Source of the DNA: Deltaproteobacteria bacterium
Lineage (GTDB): Bacteria > Desulfobacterota > Desulfobacteria > Desulfobacterales > JAFDCJ01
Direction of reading: 5' to 3'
NCBI GenBank assembly: GCA_024277475.1
Contig: JAJRVC010000676.1
Coordinates: forward strand, 1 to 27,102
DNA length: 27,102 nt
Shown: positions 1-8,644 of the stretch, in pieces
Position numbering within the stretch: the first letter of the stretch is position 1
Layout: the number at the start of each line of letters is the position of its first letter
The notes under the pieces: generated by a model
What the model saw: the letters and a program-made list of their open reading frames with translations, nothing else
The model's database searches: none
Told to the model about the DNA's origin: nothing
Program-made: the position numbers and the translations under genes

Positions 1-1
1 C

Positions 2-157
2 GCAAATTCGATCTACGACGGCTTCTTTCAGATATCCAATCCGGGACTTGGCGCCGCCCTGGCCATGATCCTGGTGACCCTGGGCAGTGCCTTTGTAACC
101 GTCATTTTTGCGATGGCCGGCACCGGTACACTCGGTTCTTCCGGGAGGGTCAAGTGA
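2..157 (+). CDS. ABC transporter permease, C-terminal end only (polyamine/opine type)
   Basis: This is the last 51 codons of a gene that begins before the window; it is open from base 2 to a TGA at 155-157. The visible peptide ends in a hydrophobic segment of about 20 residues (ALAMILVTLGSAFVTVIFAM) and a short polar tail, as expected for the last transmembrane helix of an importer permease. Its stop overlaps the GTG start of the next permease (GTGA), so the two are probably translationally coupled. By analogy with PotB/PotC pairs it would be the first permease of a spermidine/putrescine-type importer. That role is inferred from the neighbour, because too little of this protein is present to identify it alone. 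Confidence 0.65.
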   Translation, partial: ANSIYDGFFQISNPGLGAALAMILVTLGSAFVTVIFAMAGTGTLGSSGRVK

Positions 158-954
158 CCGGCGCCCGCGGCAAAAAAATTGCCCTTTGGTCGATTGTCTG
201 GTTTAATCTCATCACTTTGGGACTGCCGACCGTGATTATCCTGGGTGCGTCTTTTACCGCCGGTGACATCGTAAAATTCCCACCGGACGGCTTTTCTTTA
301 AAGTGGTATGGTCACCTCTGGCTCTTGGATGACTTTAAAGACGCTTTTTTCCGAACCTTTTATGTTTCCGTTATTTGCACTGTTGTCAGTATTCCGGCCG
401 GAACGCTGGCGGCCATTGCATTGGCACGCTATCGGATTCGGTTCAGGACGACCCTGCAGGTTTACCTGCTGCTGCCGTTTACCATACCGCTGGTCGTCTC
501 CGGCCTTGGAATGATGATTGTCTTCGGGGAGGTTCGCGTCCTGGGTCAATTGTGGCCGGTGGGGTTTGGTTTGTGTATCATCAATTTGCCCTTTATGATT
601 TGGGCGGTCAGTGCAACGGTCAACGCCCTGGATGATGAGCTGGAAAACGCGGCTGCCAGCTGCGGCGCTCCGCCGTTGCAGGCGTTTCTAACCGTGACGT
701 TGCCGGCCGTGATGCCGGGTGTCATCACCGGTGCGCTGTTGATGTTCATTCTGGCGTTCAACGAGTTTCTCGTCAGTCTCTTTTTAACGGATGCCCGCAT
801 CGTTACCCTGCCGGTTTTGATCTACAACTCCATCCGCAGTGTTATCACACCCGATCTGGCGGCCGTTTCGGTGGTCTATATCGTCGTCGCCTTCCTCGCG
901 GTTTGGCTGTTGGACAAACTGGTCGGCCTGGAATTATTTCTGAAATCAAAATGA
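154..954 (+). CDS. ABC transporter permease, PotC-like (spermidine/putrescine/opine family)
   Basis: A 266-residue inner-membrane permease with about six hydrophobic helices. The cytoplasmic EAA loop, which contacts the ATPase, is visible near residues 163-190 (ELENAAASCGAPPLQAF followed by TLPAVMPGVITG). Length and motif fit the PotC/YdcV branch of binding-protein-dependent transporters. The GTG start at 154 is supported by GGAGG at 144-148 and by the four-base overlap with the upstream permease gene. The substrate cannot be read from the permease. The polyamine-type family takes up polyamines, opines, iron or small organic acids. The next gene starts one base after its stop, so all three are likely one operon; the binding protein and ATPase presumably lie before the window. 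Confidence 0.85.
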   Translation: MTGARGKKIALWSIVWFNLITLGLPTVIILGASFTAGDIVKFPPDGFSLKWYGHLWLLDDFKDAFFRTFYVSVICTVVSIPAGTLAAIALARYRIRFRTTLQVYLLLPFTIPLVVSGLGMMIVFGEVRVLGQLWPVGFGLCIINLPFMIWAVSATVNALDDELENAAASCGAPPLQAFLTVTLPAVMPGVITGALLMFILAFNEFLVSLFLTDARIVTLPVLIYNSIRSVITPDLAAVSVVYIVVAFLAVWLLDKLVGLELFLKSK

Positions 955-955
955 C

Positions 956-2206
956 ATGAAACCATTTAAACTTGCTTTCGGCGATGTTCAATCCAAACGG
1001 ATTAAAACCCCCAATGATTTTATCAGCCACATGGTTGAACACATTGCCTGGCGTTTGGGGTGTTCGATTGATCTTCAGTGGCAAAATGAAGATTGGAGAT
1101 CATTGGGAAGCACCCTCGGCGCTCGAATACGATCCTTCACGCCGCTGCGTCAATCGGCGGCGGCTTTGGGAATGATTGACGACGGCAGTGCCGAAGTACT
1201 GATTGATTTAGGCAAGAACAACGGTCTTGAAATCAGCGCCGGCACAAATATCGACCTGAAATGGTTTTTATCCTTGCGTTGCGAACAGCTGCCATCCGGC
1301 CGCGATCTGGTCGATCTGCTGACAGGCTTGGCAAAAGGCCTTTGTGCGCAGATATCGCTTAAGGTATGCAATTTTGAAGACCCGCATCATACCTGGGAGG
1401 GTATCTTTCGTGCTGTTGGCATGGCGTTAAATAAAATATTCACGCCATCCCTTCCATCCGTATTATTTTCAGCTTCAGTTGAAACTGATATTGATTGCGG
1501 CGATATCATTATTACGTCCCGTTCCGGCCATCTGGCGGAAATAATCCGCCAGACAGCAGAAAGCGAATTGTCCACCAAGGTCGATTTTTTTAAAAAAAAG
1601 CCGTTTGTTTTTCAATATAAAGGCGCGCCAATCAGACATTATCGTGGAACCGATGCCATAGAAGGTTTCCGGGAACTCTTGCAATTGGTTGCCGGAGAAG
1701 CCGGATTTTCTTTGCAGACTGTTTTTATTTCCAAAGTGCTGAACTCAAGTCACGTACTCTTGGAAGACACGGGAATGGTCATCGGCAAAGCGCTTAGAGA
1801 AATTCTGATCAAACGCATGATGGATTTTGGCATCAACGGCGCGGGAAGCAGTATTCAAGCTCCGCTTGATTTTGCGGATCAAAAAATAAGTGTCGGCGTC
1901 AGTGTGGAGGGCCGCAAATTCTGGCGATTCGTACCACTTTACACAACCGGCGATGATATCAGACAGCGTCTGATCATCGGCCATACTATTATGGGCGGCT
2001 TGTTTTCAGAAGATCTGGATGCTTTCTTAGACGGTTCGTCCTGGGGCCTCGGTTGCAGCATAATTATTCATATCAAGGACCTTCCGCCTGCTGAAGAAGC
2101 CTGGCCCCTGATTTTTAAAAATTTAGGTATCGCACTGTGTGAGGTTTTCGAAATCAATCCCTATCGCAAAGGTGTTCCGCCGGGGGTGAAAGCGAATTTA
2201 TACTGA
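956..2206 (+). CDS. Tandem HisB-like (imidazoleglycerol-phosphate dehydratase fold) protein, function unknown
   Basis: A 416-residue soluble protein that I read as two diverged HisB-type units. Unit 1 (about residues 20-162) has HMVEH at 25-29, comparable to the HMLDQ motif of HisB, and HHTWE at 144-148 before an alpha helix, comparable to the HHxxE motif. Unit 2 (about 230-400) has SSHVLLEDTG at 264-273, comparable to DDHHTxEDxx, and a PLDFADQKISVGVSVEGR stretch like the HisB PLDEAL...DLSGR segment. In unit 1 the first HHxxED motif is replaced by NEDWRS; in unit 2 the second is replaced by PAEEAW. True HisB is one unit of about 195 residues with both motifs, so this is not a histidine-biosynthesis enzyme in the ordinary sense. 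It starts one base after the permease stop and probably belongs to the transporter operon. The fold call is by eye and the function is unknown. Confidence 0.6.
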   Translation: MKPFKLAFGDVQSKRIKTPNDFISHMVEHIAWRLGCSIDLQWQNEDWRSLGSTLGARIRSFTPLRQSAAALGMIDDGSAEVLIDLGKNNGLEISAGTNIDLKWFLSLRCEQLPSGRDLVDLLTGLAKGLCAQISLKVCNFEDPHHTWEGIFRAVGMALNKIFTPSLPSVLFSASVETDIDCGDIIITSRSGHLAEIIRQTAESELSTKVDFFKKKPFVFQYKGAPIRHYRGTDAIEGFRELLQLVAGEAGFSLQTVFISKVLNSSHVLLEDTGMVIGKALREILIKRMMDFGINGAGSSIQAPLDFADQKISVGVSVEGRKFWRFVPLYTTGDDIRQRLIIGHTIMGGLFSEDLDAFLDGSSWGLGCSIIIHIKDLPPAEEAWPLIFKNLGIALCEVFEINPYRKGVPPGVKANLY

Positions 2207-2212
2207 ACGGTT

Positions 2213-2234
2213 CCGGGTTCAAGGTTCAACCCGG
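2213..2234 (+). terminator. Hairpin after the transporter/HisB-like operon
   Basis: CCGGGTT pairs with AACCCGG across an 8-base loop, starting 6 bases after the stop codon. There is no following T-tract, so it may be a weak or factor-dependent terminator or an RNA 3'-end stabiliser. Confidence 0.35.
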
Positions 2235-2330
2235 GTGTAAGAATAAATAGTTTCCAGATACCAGCGTTTGGGTGTTTGACACATCCGTTTATAAGTGTAT
2301 AATAAAATTCAGCAAATCGGTTTATTTAAC

Positions 2331-2728
2331 CTCAGTCTCAGACGAGCGCCGCCGCTGGCCTGAAAAGCGACCGGTCTGATCGTAGAAGAAACTTTGGTCT
2401 TTGCTATTTTCATATGACTGGCTAACTAAAAAAATGAACGTAGAACATCGAACATTGAACGTCCAACGTCGAATAATGTATTCTGCCCGTCGAGAGCCTC
2501 AGGGTCTAACGATCAATTTAAAAAAGACAGAGCACAGTGATTCAATTCTTCGAAATTCTTCGGTTCGCTTGTTTTAAAATAGATAAAGCGCAGCGTCATC
2601 AATATTCAAAATTCGACGTTGGGCGTTCGATGTTCGACGTTCGAAAAATTCACTGTTCCGGCCAGGCGGGTGTTTCATGCGAACCCGGTTGCCGGCAGCC
2701 AAAGCGATCGGTTTAATCAGAAAAAATA
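2331..2728. repeat. Composite dispersed repeat in the 2207-2776 gap
   Basis: The 570-base gap holds no convincing gene. It contains a module with CGCCGCTGGCCTG ... GACCGGTCTGATCG (2345-2380), then GAACGTCCAACGTCGAAT (about 2457-2474). An inverted copy of that word follows at about 2611-2645 (ATTCGACGTTGGGCGTTCGA and on), and then a module starting TTCACTGTTCCGGCC (from 2650) that ends with AAGCGATCGGTTTAATCA. The same modules recur at 11964-12098, 15166-15290 and 17162-17445. The two oppositely oriented GAACGT words could fold into a long stem. Confidence 0.7.
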
Positions 2729-2776
2729 ATTATATTTTTGTAATAAATGATGTAGAGCGCGAGGTATCCGAAAAAA

Positions 2777-3877
2777 ATGCGCAAAGAGCTTACCGATGAG
2801 GAATTAGAAACATACTCCAGACAAATTGTTCTGGCCGACATTGGTTACGACGGACAGCTTAAGCTCAGAAACGCCAGAGTCTGCCTGGTGGGAGTGGGTG
2901 GACTGGGCTCACCGGTCGCACTGAAACTCGTTGGCATGGGTGTCGGATTCCTGCGCGTCGTTGATCGGGATATCGTTTCCCGCTCAGATTTACACCGGCA
3001 ATACCTTTATGATGTCGATTCCATCGGGATGCCCAAAGTGGAGGTGCTCCTTCAAAAATTAAGCCGGCTGAATCCGGATGTGACCCTAGATCCCGTGCCT
3101 GAATCACTGAACTCAATCAATGCTGAAGAATTGCTGTCAGGCATGGACGTGATTATCGACGGTCTGGACCGGCCGGAACCACGCTACATTGTGAACAGGA
3201 CCTGTAACAGGCTGAAGATTCCCTATGTTTTCGGAGCCGCCATCGAAGCCTTCGGCAATGTGTCGACTCTATTGCCCGGTCGGACCTTTTGTCTGGAGTG
3301 CTTTATGCCCGGTCTTCAGGATGAAGACCTTCCGGCCTGCGGCGTAGTCGGTGTCCATCCCTCCGTTTTGGGTATCGTAGCTTCAGTGCAGGTATCCGAG
3401 ACCGTCAGGGTGCTGACGGGTCGTGAGCCGAAACTTTTTAACAAACTGTTCTATGTCGATCTCAGAGAATTTGAATTTAACATCCTGGACATCCCACCGC
3501 TGGAATCCTGCAGGGTATGCGGTACGAACCCGGATGGTGCACCGCAAAAAGTTAAAGACAAATTCTTTGAAGAAACCTGCGCCCGTGACGGTCGCCGAAA
3601 TTTTGTCCTCTCCCCCAAAAAGAGACTGGATATCGACATGAATCGACTCGCGGCAACGATCGAAAAACAGGGCATGGGGCTAAAAATATCGGGACGTTTG
3701 GGGATCACGTTTGAAAAATCTGATAGGATCACCGCCTGCATCCTCAAAAGCGGCATTATGATTGCCCAGACTCCCCCCCGGCTCGATGTTAATTTTAAAA
3801 CCGAAGTATTTGAAATCTACAGATCCATTCTTATGGATGGCCTGGGGTTATCTAAGGACATAGTGCCTGAAGTTTAG
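2777..3877 (+). CDS. ThiF/MoeB/HesA-family E1-like adenylyltransferase with a C-terminal extension
   Basis: A 366-residue member of the E1-like family, which adenylates the C-terminal glycine of a ubiquitin-like sulfur carrier such as ThiS or MoaD. The ATP site GVGGLGSP is at 39-46, followed by the VVDRDIVSRSDLHRQYLY segment (61-78) typical of the family. The zinc-binding pairs are CLEC (172-175) and CRVC (245-248), and the likely catalytic cysteine is Cys188 in PACGVVG. ThiF and MoeB end shortly after the second CxxC; here about 115 more residues follow, with no rhodanese motif that I recognise. No ThiS/MoaD-like carrier, thiazole gene or molybdopterin gene lies nearby, so the partner and pathway are unknown. 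GAGGT at 2761-2765 is a weak, slightly distant ribosome-binding site. Family assignment is firm; biological role is not. Confidence 0.85.
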   Translation: MRKELTDEELETYSRQIVLADIGYDGQLKLRNARVCLVGVGGLGSPVALKLVGMGVGFLRVVDRDIVSRSDLHRQYLYDVDSIGMPKVEVLLQKLSRLNPDVTLDPVPESLNSINAEELLSGMDVIIDGLDRPEPRYIVNRTCNRLKIPYVFGAAIEAFGNVSTLLPGRTFCLECFMPGLQDEDLPACGVVGVHPSVLGIVASVQVSETVRVLTGREPKLFNKLFYVDLREFEFNILDIPPLESCRVCGTNPDGAPQKVKDKFFEETCARDGRRNFVLSPKKRLDIDMNRLAATIEKQGMGLKISGRLGITFEKSDRITACILKSGIMIAQTPPRLDVNFKTEVFEIYRSILMDGLGLSKDIVPEV

Positions 3878-4046
3878 GCCCTTAGTAGCATTTCTCCGAC
3901 AACCTGTTGTGATAAACTGAAGGTTTCAGGTGTAAGGAATTCTATCTTATTTTATAAACGACAGAACGACCTGTCCGGTCGTAGCCGAAGGCGAAGCCTG
4001 AAGCGAACCATCAACTTTAGATCACGCCACACTTTGTATTATTTTC

Positions 4047-6182
4047 ATGGAAATAGAAAAGTCCGTCATTGATCGCATCAGCACCCTGAAGGATCTGCCC
4101 AGTCTTCCTCACATTCTAGTGAAGCTTATGGAGGCTTGTCATGATGAAAACGGCAGTCTGGGAGATATTGCACAAATTCTAACGAACGACCCGTCACTTT
4201 GCAGCAAAGTGCTGAGATTGGTAAATTCGGCTTACTATGGACTGGGCAGCAGAGTGGAAGGTATTGATCAGGCCGTTTCCTATCTTGGTACCAGTGCGGT
4301 GAAAAACATTGCGCTCTGCTCGGCGGTGTATCAGGCTTTCAATTCACGAAATAGAGATGGCACCTTCAATCTCAAAGTATTCTGGTGGCACTCTATGAAG
4401 TGTGCGCTGTTGTCCAGAATTTTCGCCGGAGAGGTCGCCTATGGAAGTCCGGACGAGGCCTTTGTTGCCGGTCTGCTCCACGACATTGGCAAGCTGGTTT
4501 TATGGGTGAATTTTTCCGACAAATATACTGAGCTTATTAAAAAATGTGAAAATCGTCCCGAAATGCTCGCAGCGGGCGAAGGCCAATTGGGCGCAACTCA
4601 TAGCCAAATTGGCGCCTGGTTGCTGGATCAGTGGAAATTTCAATCGTTTGTTGCGGATTCAGCCCTTTACCACCATGAACCCTTGGAGAGGATCGCACAC
4701 GCCCTTCCGCTGGTACAAATTGTGTACACCGCCGATAAGTTGTCGGGGCCGACAGTCGAGGGTCGAGGGGATGGGATAAAGGTTGCGGAAAAACTCTACG
4801 GGTTTTCCCAAGAACAGGTTATAGGATTTTTAGCGCGCAGTGATGAAGAGCTTGGGGAGGTGGCCCGGTCATTCGGAATAGAGATTGAGGCCCCGCAAGA
4901 ATCCGGTGAGAATCTGTCTGATAGTGATCGCGAGACGCAAGACAATCTGGTGCGGGAAGTGCGTGATATATCGCTGCTCCTGGGGACGATCCGAAATCTG
5001 GTTGCTGCACAAGAAAAAAAAGACATTTTGAAAGTCCTGCAGGAAGGCCTTCAGGTCCTCTTTGATCTGGAGCATATTCTTTTTTTTCTCTACGACGATG
5101 AAAATGGAAGACTGATCGGCGAGGAGGTTGAAGGTCATGAAGCCACCTCAGGCAACACTGATCTGATAATCCCTATGGGGCTGGAAAAAAGTTTATTGGT
5201 GTCATGCTTATCAGCGGAGAAAGCGCTTGATTCCTTTAGTCTCGGACAAAACCCGGATCTGGTTATTACAGACATCCAGATGATTCGATTTTTGCGAACG
5301 GATGGTATGCTGTGTCTTCCGCTTGCGGTCCGGGGGGAATATGTGGGCGTAATCGTGGTGGGATTGAACCGTTCACAGCGTTCACACCTTGGCAAGCATT
5401 TCAAACTTCTGGAGATGTTTACAAGTGAGGCGGCGCTGACTCTTCGGGCGGAGCAGCTCAGAGAAAGACAGCTCAGGAGGATACAGTCAGAACGTGCTGA
5501 AGCCTCATTTGCCATTGCCCGAAAAGTTGTGCACGAAGTAAACAACCCCCTCGGCATCATGAAAAATTATCTAAAGATACTTGGAATAAAGCTGAAGGAT
5601 CAGCGGCTAGAAGTAGATGAGATCGGGGTTTTAAACGAAGAGATTGACAGGATTGCACACATCCTTGGGGGATTAACGTCATTTTCCGAAAAAAAATCTC
5701 GCAAAAGGGCTCCGGTGGATATAAACGGCCTTGTAAATGACCTGGTCAAGCTTACCGCAGAGTCATTGATGAAGGGAAAAAAAGTTGCAGTTCATGCAGA
5801 TCTGGATCCGGCACTGCCCATGCTGATGAGTGACGGGGATAGCTTGAAACAAATTCTTATTAATTTATTGAAGAACGCCTCCGAAGCAATGACTGATGGA
5901 GGAAACCTTTATTTTAAAACACGTCATCGAAGTACACCCCATGAAAGGAGTGAACTCCGGGGGTTCGTCGAGCTGACGGTCAGCGATGACGGACCGGGCA
6001 TTTCCGATAAGATCAAAAGAAGAATTTTTGAACCATTTGTAAGTTCTAAAGGCGGCGGACACTCGGGCCTCGGCCTTTCAATAGTGCTCAATCTGGTCAA
6101 TGGCCTAGATGGAAGTATTGTATGCCAGAGCGAGGAAGGAAAGGGTACCCGTTTCAAAATAGAACTGCCTATAGGCCCTTAG
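4047..6182 (+). CDS. HDOD-GAF-histidine kinase signalling protein
   Basis: A 711-residue cytoplasmic sensor kinase with no membrane segments. The HDOD domain occupies about residues 15-215 (SLPHILVKLM, then NDPSLCSKVLRLVNSAYYG, and an HD pair at 145-146 in GLLHDIGKL). A GAF-like domain follows at about 300-465. The HisKA dimerisation helix carries the phospho-acceptor His496 in VVHEVNNPLG. The HATPase domain shows its N-box (LLKNASEAM), G1 box (DDGPGISD) and G2 box (GLGLSIVLNLV). There is no receiver domain, so phosphate must go to a separate partner. The REC-carrying hybrid protein that starts 175 bases downstream on the same strand is an obvious candidate. No clear Shine-Dalgarno sequence precedes the ATG. 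The stimulus is unknown. Confidence 0.9.
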   Translation: MEIEKSVIDRISTLKDLPSLPHILVKLMEACHDENGSLGDIAQILTNDPSLCSKVLRLVNSAYYGLGSRVEGIDQAVSYLGTSAVKNIALCSAVYQAFNSRNRDGTFNLKVFWWHSMKCALLSRIFAGEVAYGSPDEAFVAGLLHDIGKLVLWVNFSDKYTELIKKCENRPEMLAAGEGQLGATHSQIGAWLLDQWKFQSFVADSALYHHEPLERIAHALPLVQIVYTADKLSGPTVEGRGDGIKVAEKLYGFSQEQVIGFLARSDEELGEVARSFGIEIEAPQESGENLSDSDRETQDNLVREVRDISLLLGTIRNLVAAQEKKDILKVLQEGLQVLFDLEHILFFLYDDENGRLIGEEVEGHEATSGNTDLIIPMGLEKSLLVSCLSAEKALDSFSLGQNPDLVITDIQMIRFLRTDGMLCLPLAVRGEYVGVIVVGLNRSQRSHLGKHFKLLEMFTSEAALTLRAEQLRERQLRRIQSERAEASFAIARKVVHEVNNPLGIMKNYLKILGIKLKDQRLEVDEIGVLNEEIDRIAHILGGLTSFSEKKSRKRAPVDINGLVNDLVKLTAESLMKGKKVAVHADLDPALPMLMSDGDSLKQILINLLKNASEAMTDGGNLYFKTRHRSTPHERSELRGFVELTVSDDGPGISDKIKRRIFEPFVSSKGGGHSGLGLSIVLNLVNGLDGSIVCQSEEGKGTRFKIELPIGP

Positions 6183-6357
6183 GGATCTTTATCTGAGAAC
6201 ACATTGTAAAAGACTGAAAGAGGAACAAAAATGGGATAAAAGTTATAGGCCCCGATATGAGAATTTTTACCACCCTAGTTAAGAGCTACTCAGGAGCACC
6301 GACAACACGGATAAAGCTCCCCTGCAAATTAGAAAAACACGTGGAGGTTGAAAGGTC

Positions 6358-8346
6358 ATGGCATTTTCACCCAAACTTTTGATTGTAGATGATGAACCTA
6401 GAATGTGTGAAAGCCTGCGGATCTTGTTTGGCGGACATGGATATAAAGTTTATACGGCCGGCAGCGGCGCCGAAGTCCGGATAATTTTGGAAGACAGACA
6501 GTTTGACGTAGTATTATTAGACATGGTGATGCCCGATACGGATGGCCACCAAATGATGGACCTTATCAACCAGAAGAACCCGGATACGGAAGTGATTGTA
6601 ATCACAGGCAACGCATCTTTGGAATTTGCCATTGGCGCCTTGAAAAGAGGCGCTTATGATTATGTCAGAAAACCTTTTGAGTTCGAAGAACTGCTGACGA
6701 CTGTTGATAATGCGTTTAAACAAAAGATGCTTAAGAAAGAAAACGAAATTATACATGAAAAGCTGGAGTGGTCGGAGAGCCGTTACCGCCATCTGGTAGA
6801 AAATTCACCCGATATTATTTACACGCTGGATGAGGCCGGCAACTTCACCTTTATCAGCAACGCAGCCGCACGCCTGCTATGCGTGGATCAACAGCAGTTG
6901 ATCTCCAAACACTATAATACGATTGTTCATGAAGAAGACCGGGAAAAGGCCAGATGGTTTTTCAATGAGCGCAGAACCGGGGAACGATCGACCACGGGTG
7001 TTGAATTGAGGCTCATAGCTTCCAAGGAGTGTGGAGCACCTAAATCTTACGAAGTCCAGCACCTAACCATTGAGCTGAAGTCCACCGGTATTTATGATAA
7101 AAGTGTAACGGACAGTTCCAAAAAATTTCTTGGAACTTACGGAATCGCCAGAGACATCAGCGATAGGAAACGACTGGAAACCCAACTGCAACATGCGCAG
7201 AAAATGGAGGCCATCGGCACGCTGGCCGGGGGTATCGCCCACGATTTCAACAATCTTCTTATGGGTATCCAGGGGTACGCTTCTTTAATGCTGCTTAAAA
7301 CCGATCGGGGACATCCACATTTTAAAAACCTGAACAGCATCGAACAGCTGGTTCAAAACGGCGCAGACCTGACCAAACAACTTCTGGGCTTTGCCAGGGA
7401 CGGCAAGTACGATGTCAAATCGACCAATATGAATGAATTAGCGTGCGACACCCTCCGGATGTTTGGCAGAACCAAAAAGGAGATCAGTATTTATGAGGAT
7501 TATGAAGAGGCTATCTGGCCGGTTGAGGTTGACCAGGGGCAACTTCAGCAGGTGCTGTTAAACATATTTGTCAACGCCGGACACGCTATGCCCCGAGGGG
7601 GCGATCTCACCCTGACAACAAAAAATGTGATTCTTGCGGCGCAAAATGCCAAGACATTCGGACTGCCACCGGCCCGATATGTGCAGACATCTATTTCCGA
7701 CACCGGCGTAGGCATTGACGAGGGAACCCGGCAAAGGATTTTTGAACCCTTTTTTACGACAAAGGAGCTAGGCCACGGCACAGGTCTCGGGCTTGCATCC
7801 GCCTACGGAATTATCCAAAACCATCATGGCATTATTGATGTAGACAGTCAGGTGGGTCAGGGAACAACGTTTCATATTTACCTACCGGCATCCGCAAAAG
7901 TCAAAAAAGAAGAAAAACCATTTTTTGAATATACCCATAACGGCCCGGAAACCGTTTTGTTGGTAGATGATGAAGATGTCGTCCTCAAGGTTGGATCGCA
8001 AATCCTGCAAGAATTGGGATACACGGTATTGACTGCCGCCAGCGGTAAAGAGGCCCTTGAAATTTATACCGCAAACAGAGATAAGATCGACATTGTGGTT
8101 CTGGACATGATCATGCCAGGTATGGGCGGCGGTGAAACATACGAGAGCATTAAAGCGCTCAAGCTGGACGTAAAAGTTCTTCTTTCCAGCGGCTATAGCA
8201 TCATGGGTGAGGCCAGTGCCATCCTGGATCGGGGCTGCCAGGGGTTCATACAAAAACCATTTACCATAAAAAGCTTTTCCGAAAAATTGAGAGAAATATT
8301 GGATGGAGAGAACCGTTCAATGTATCGAAATTTGCTTACTCAATAG
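6358..8346 (+). CDS. Hybrid signalling protein REC-PAS-histidine kinase-REC
   Basis: A 662-residue cytoplasmic hybrid kinase. The N-terminal receiver (about 6-125) has its acidic pair at 11-12 and phospho-acceptor Asp55 in VVLLDMVMPD. A PAS domain starts near residue 141 (SRYRHLVENSPDIIYTLDEAGNF). The HisKA motif is GGIAHDFNNLL with His295, followed by a HATPase domain (DTGVGIDEG, then GTGLGLASAYGI). A second receiver begins near 533 (VLLVDDEDVV) with Asp583 in VVLDMIMPG. Two receivers around a kinase core indicate a phosphorelay or feedback design, but no DNA-binding output is present. GGAGG at 6343-6347 supports the start. It follows the HDOD kinase in the same direction and the two probably act together; the regulated targets cannot be seen. 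Confidence 0.92.
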   Translation: MAFSPKLLIVDDEPRMCESLRILFGGHGYKVYTAGSGAEVRIILEDRQFDVVLLDMVMPDTDGHQMMDLINQKNPDTEVIVITGNASLEFAIGALKRGAYDYVRKPFEFEELLTTVDNAFKQKMLKKENEIIHEKLEWSESRYRHLVENSPDIIYTLDEAGNFTFISNAAARLLCVDQQQLISKHYNTIVHEEDREKARWFFNERRTGERSTTGVELRLIASKECGAPKSYEVQHLTIELKSTGIYDKSVTDSSKKFLGTYGIARDISDRKRLETQLQHAQKMEAIGTLAGGIAHDFNNLLMGIQGYASLMLLKTDRGHPHFKNLNSIEQLVQNGADLTKQLLGFARDGKYDVKSTNMNELACDTLRMFGRTKKEISIYEDYEEAIWPVEVDQGQLQQVLLNIFVNAGHAMPRGGDLTLTTKNVILAAQNAKTFGLPPARYVQTSISDTGVGIDEGTRQRIFEPFFTTKELGHGTGLGLASAYGIIQNHHGIIDVDSQVGQGTTFHIYLPASAKVKKEEKPFFEYTHNGPETVLLVDDEDVVLKVGSQILQELGYTVLTAASGKEALEIYTANRDKIDIVVLDMIMPGMGGGETYESIKALKLDVKVLLSSGYSIMGEASAILDRGCQGFIQKPFTIKSFSEKLREILDGENRSMYRNLLTQ

Positions 8347-8350
8347 TGAT

Positions 8351-8490
8351 ATGGCCGCAAAAAAGGCACAGAAAACACAAAAATAAAATTTTGCACTTAA
8401 TAATTTCAATGGGTTATGATATTTGAATTTGAGAATTCTGACTTTTTACGGGATTGTCAACATTGAACGTCCAACGTCGAATAATTTTCA
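8351..8490. repeat. Dispersed repeats in the 8347-8644 gap
   Basis: No gene is visible in this 298-base gap. TGGCCGCAAAAAAGGCACA (from 8351) recurs at about 19697. Bases about 8390-8452 match, in opposite orientation, the left part of the 98-base element at 17281-17378 and end in GACTTTTTACG. ACATTGAACGTCCAACGTCG follows at 8460-8479. The rest (8491-8644) is AT-rich and leads into an AGGAGA ribosome-binding site. Confidence 0.65.
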
Positions 8491-8644
8491 CACGAGACGT
8501 CAGGAGGGAGGAACGTATGAGCTGAATCCTGAACACTGACATATGAAACTCTGATACCTTACAGCTCCCTGTAATAAATAAAGTAAAACAATATCCTAAG
8601 CAAAGTTAATTAGAAATTAGCATACCAGACAACTAGGAGAAACC

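Noticed and set aside
2436..2645. A CRISPR array in the GAACGTCCAACGTCG-rich gap
   Set aside because: The repeated words are few, imperfect and partly inverted, with no regular spacers and no cas genes. They recur singly in other gaps.
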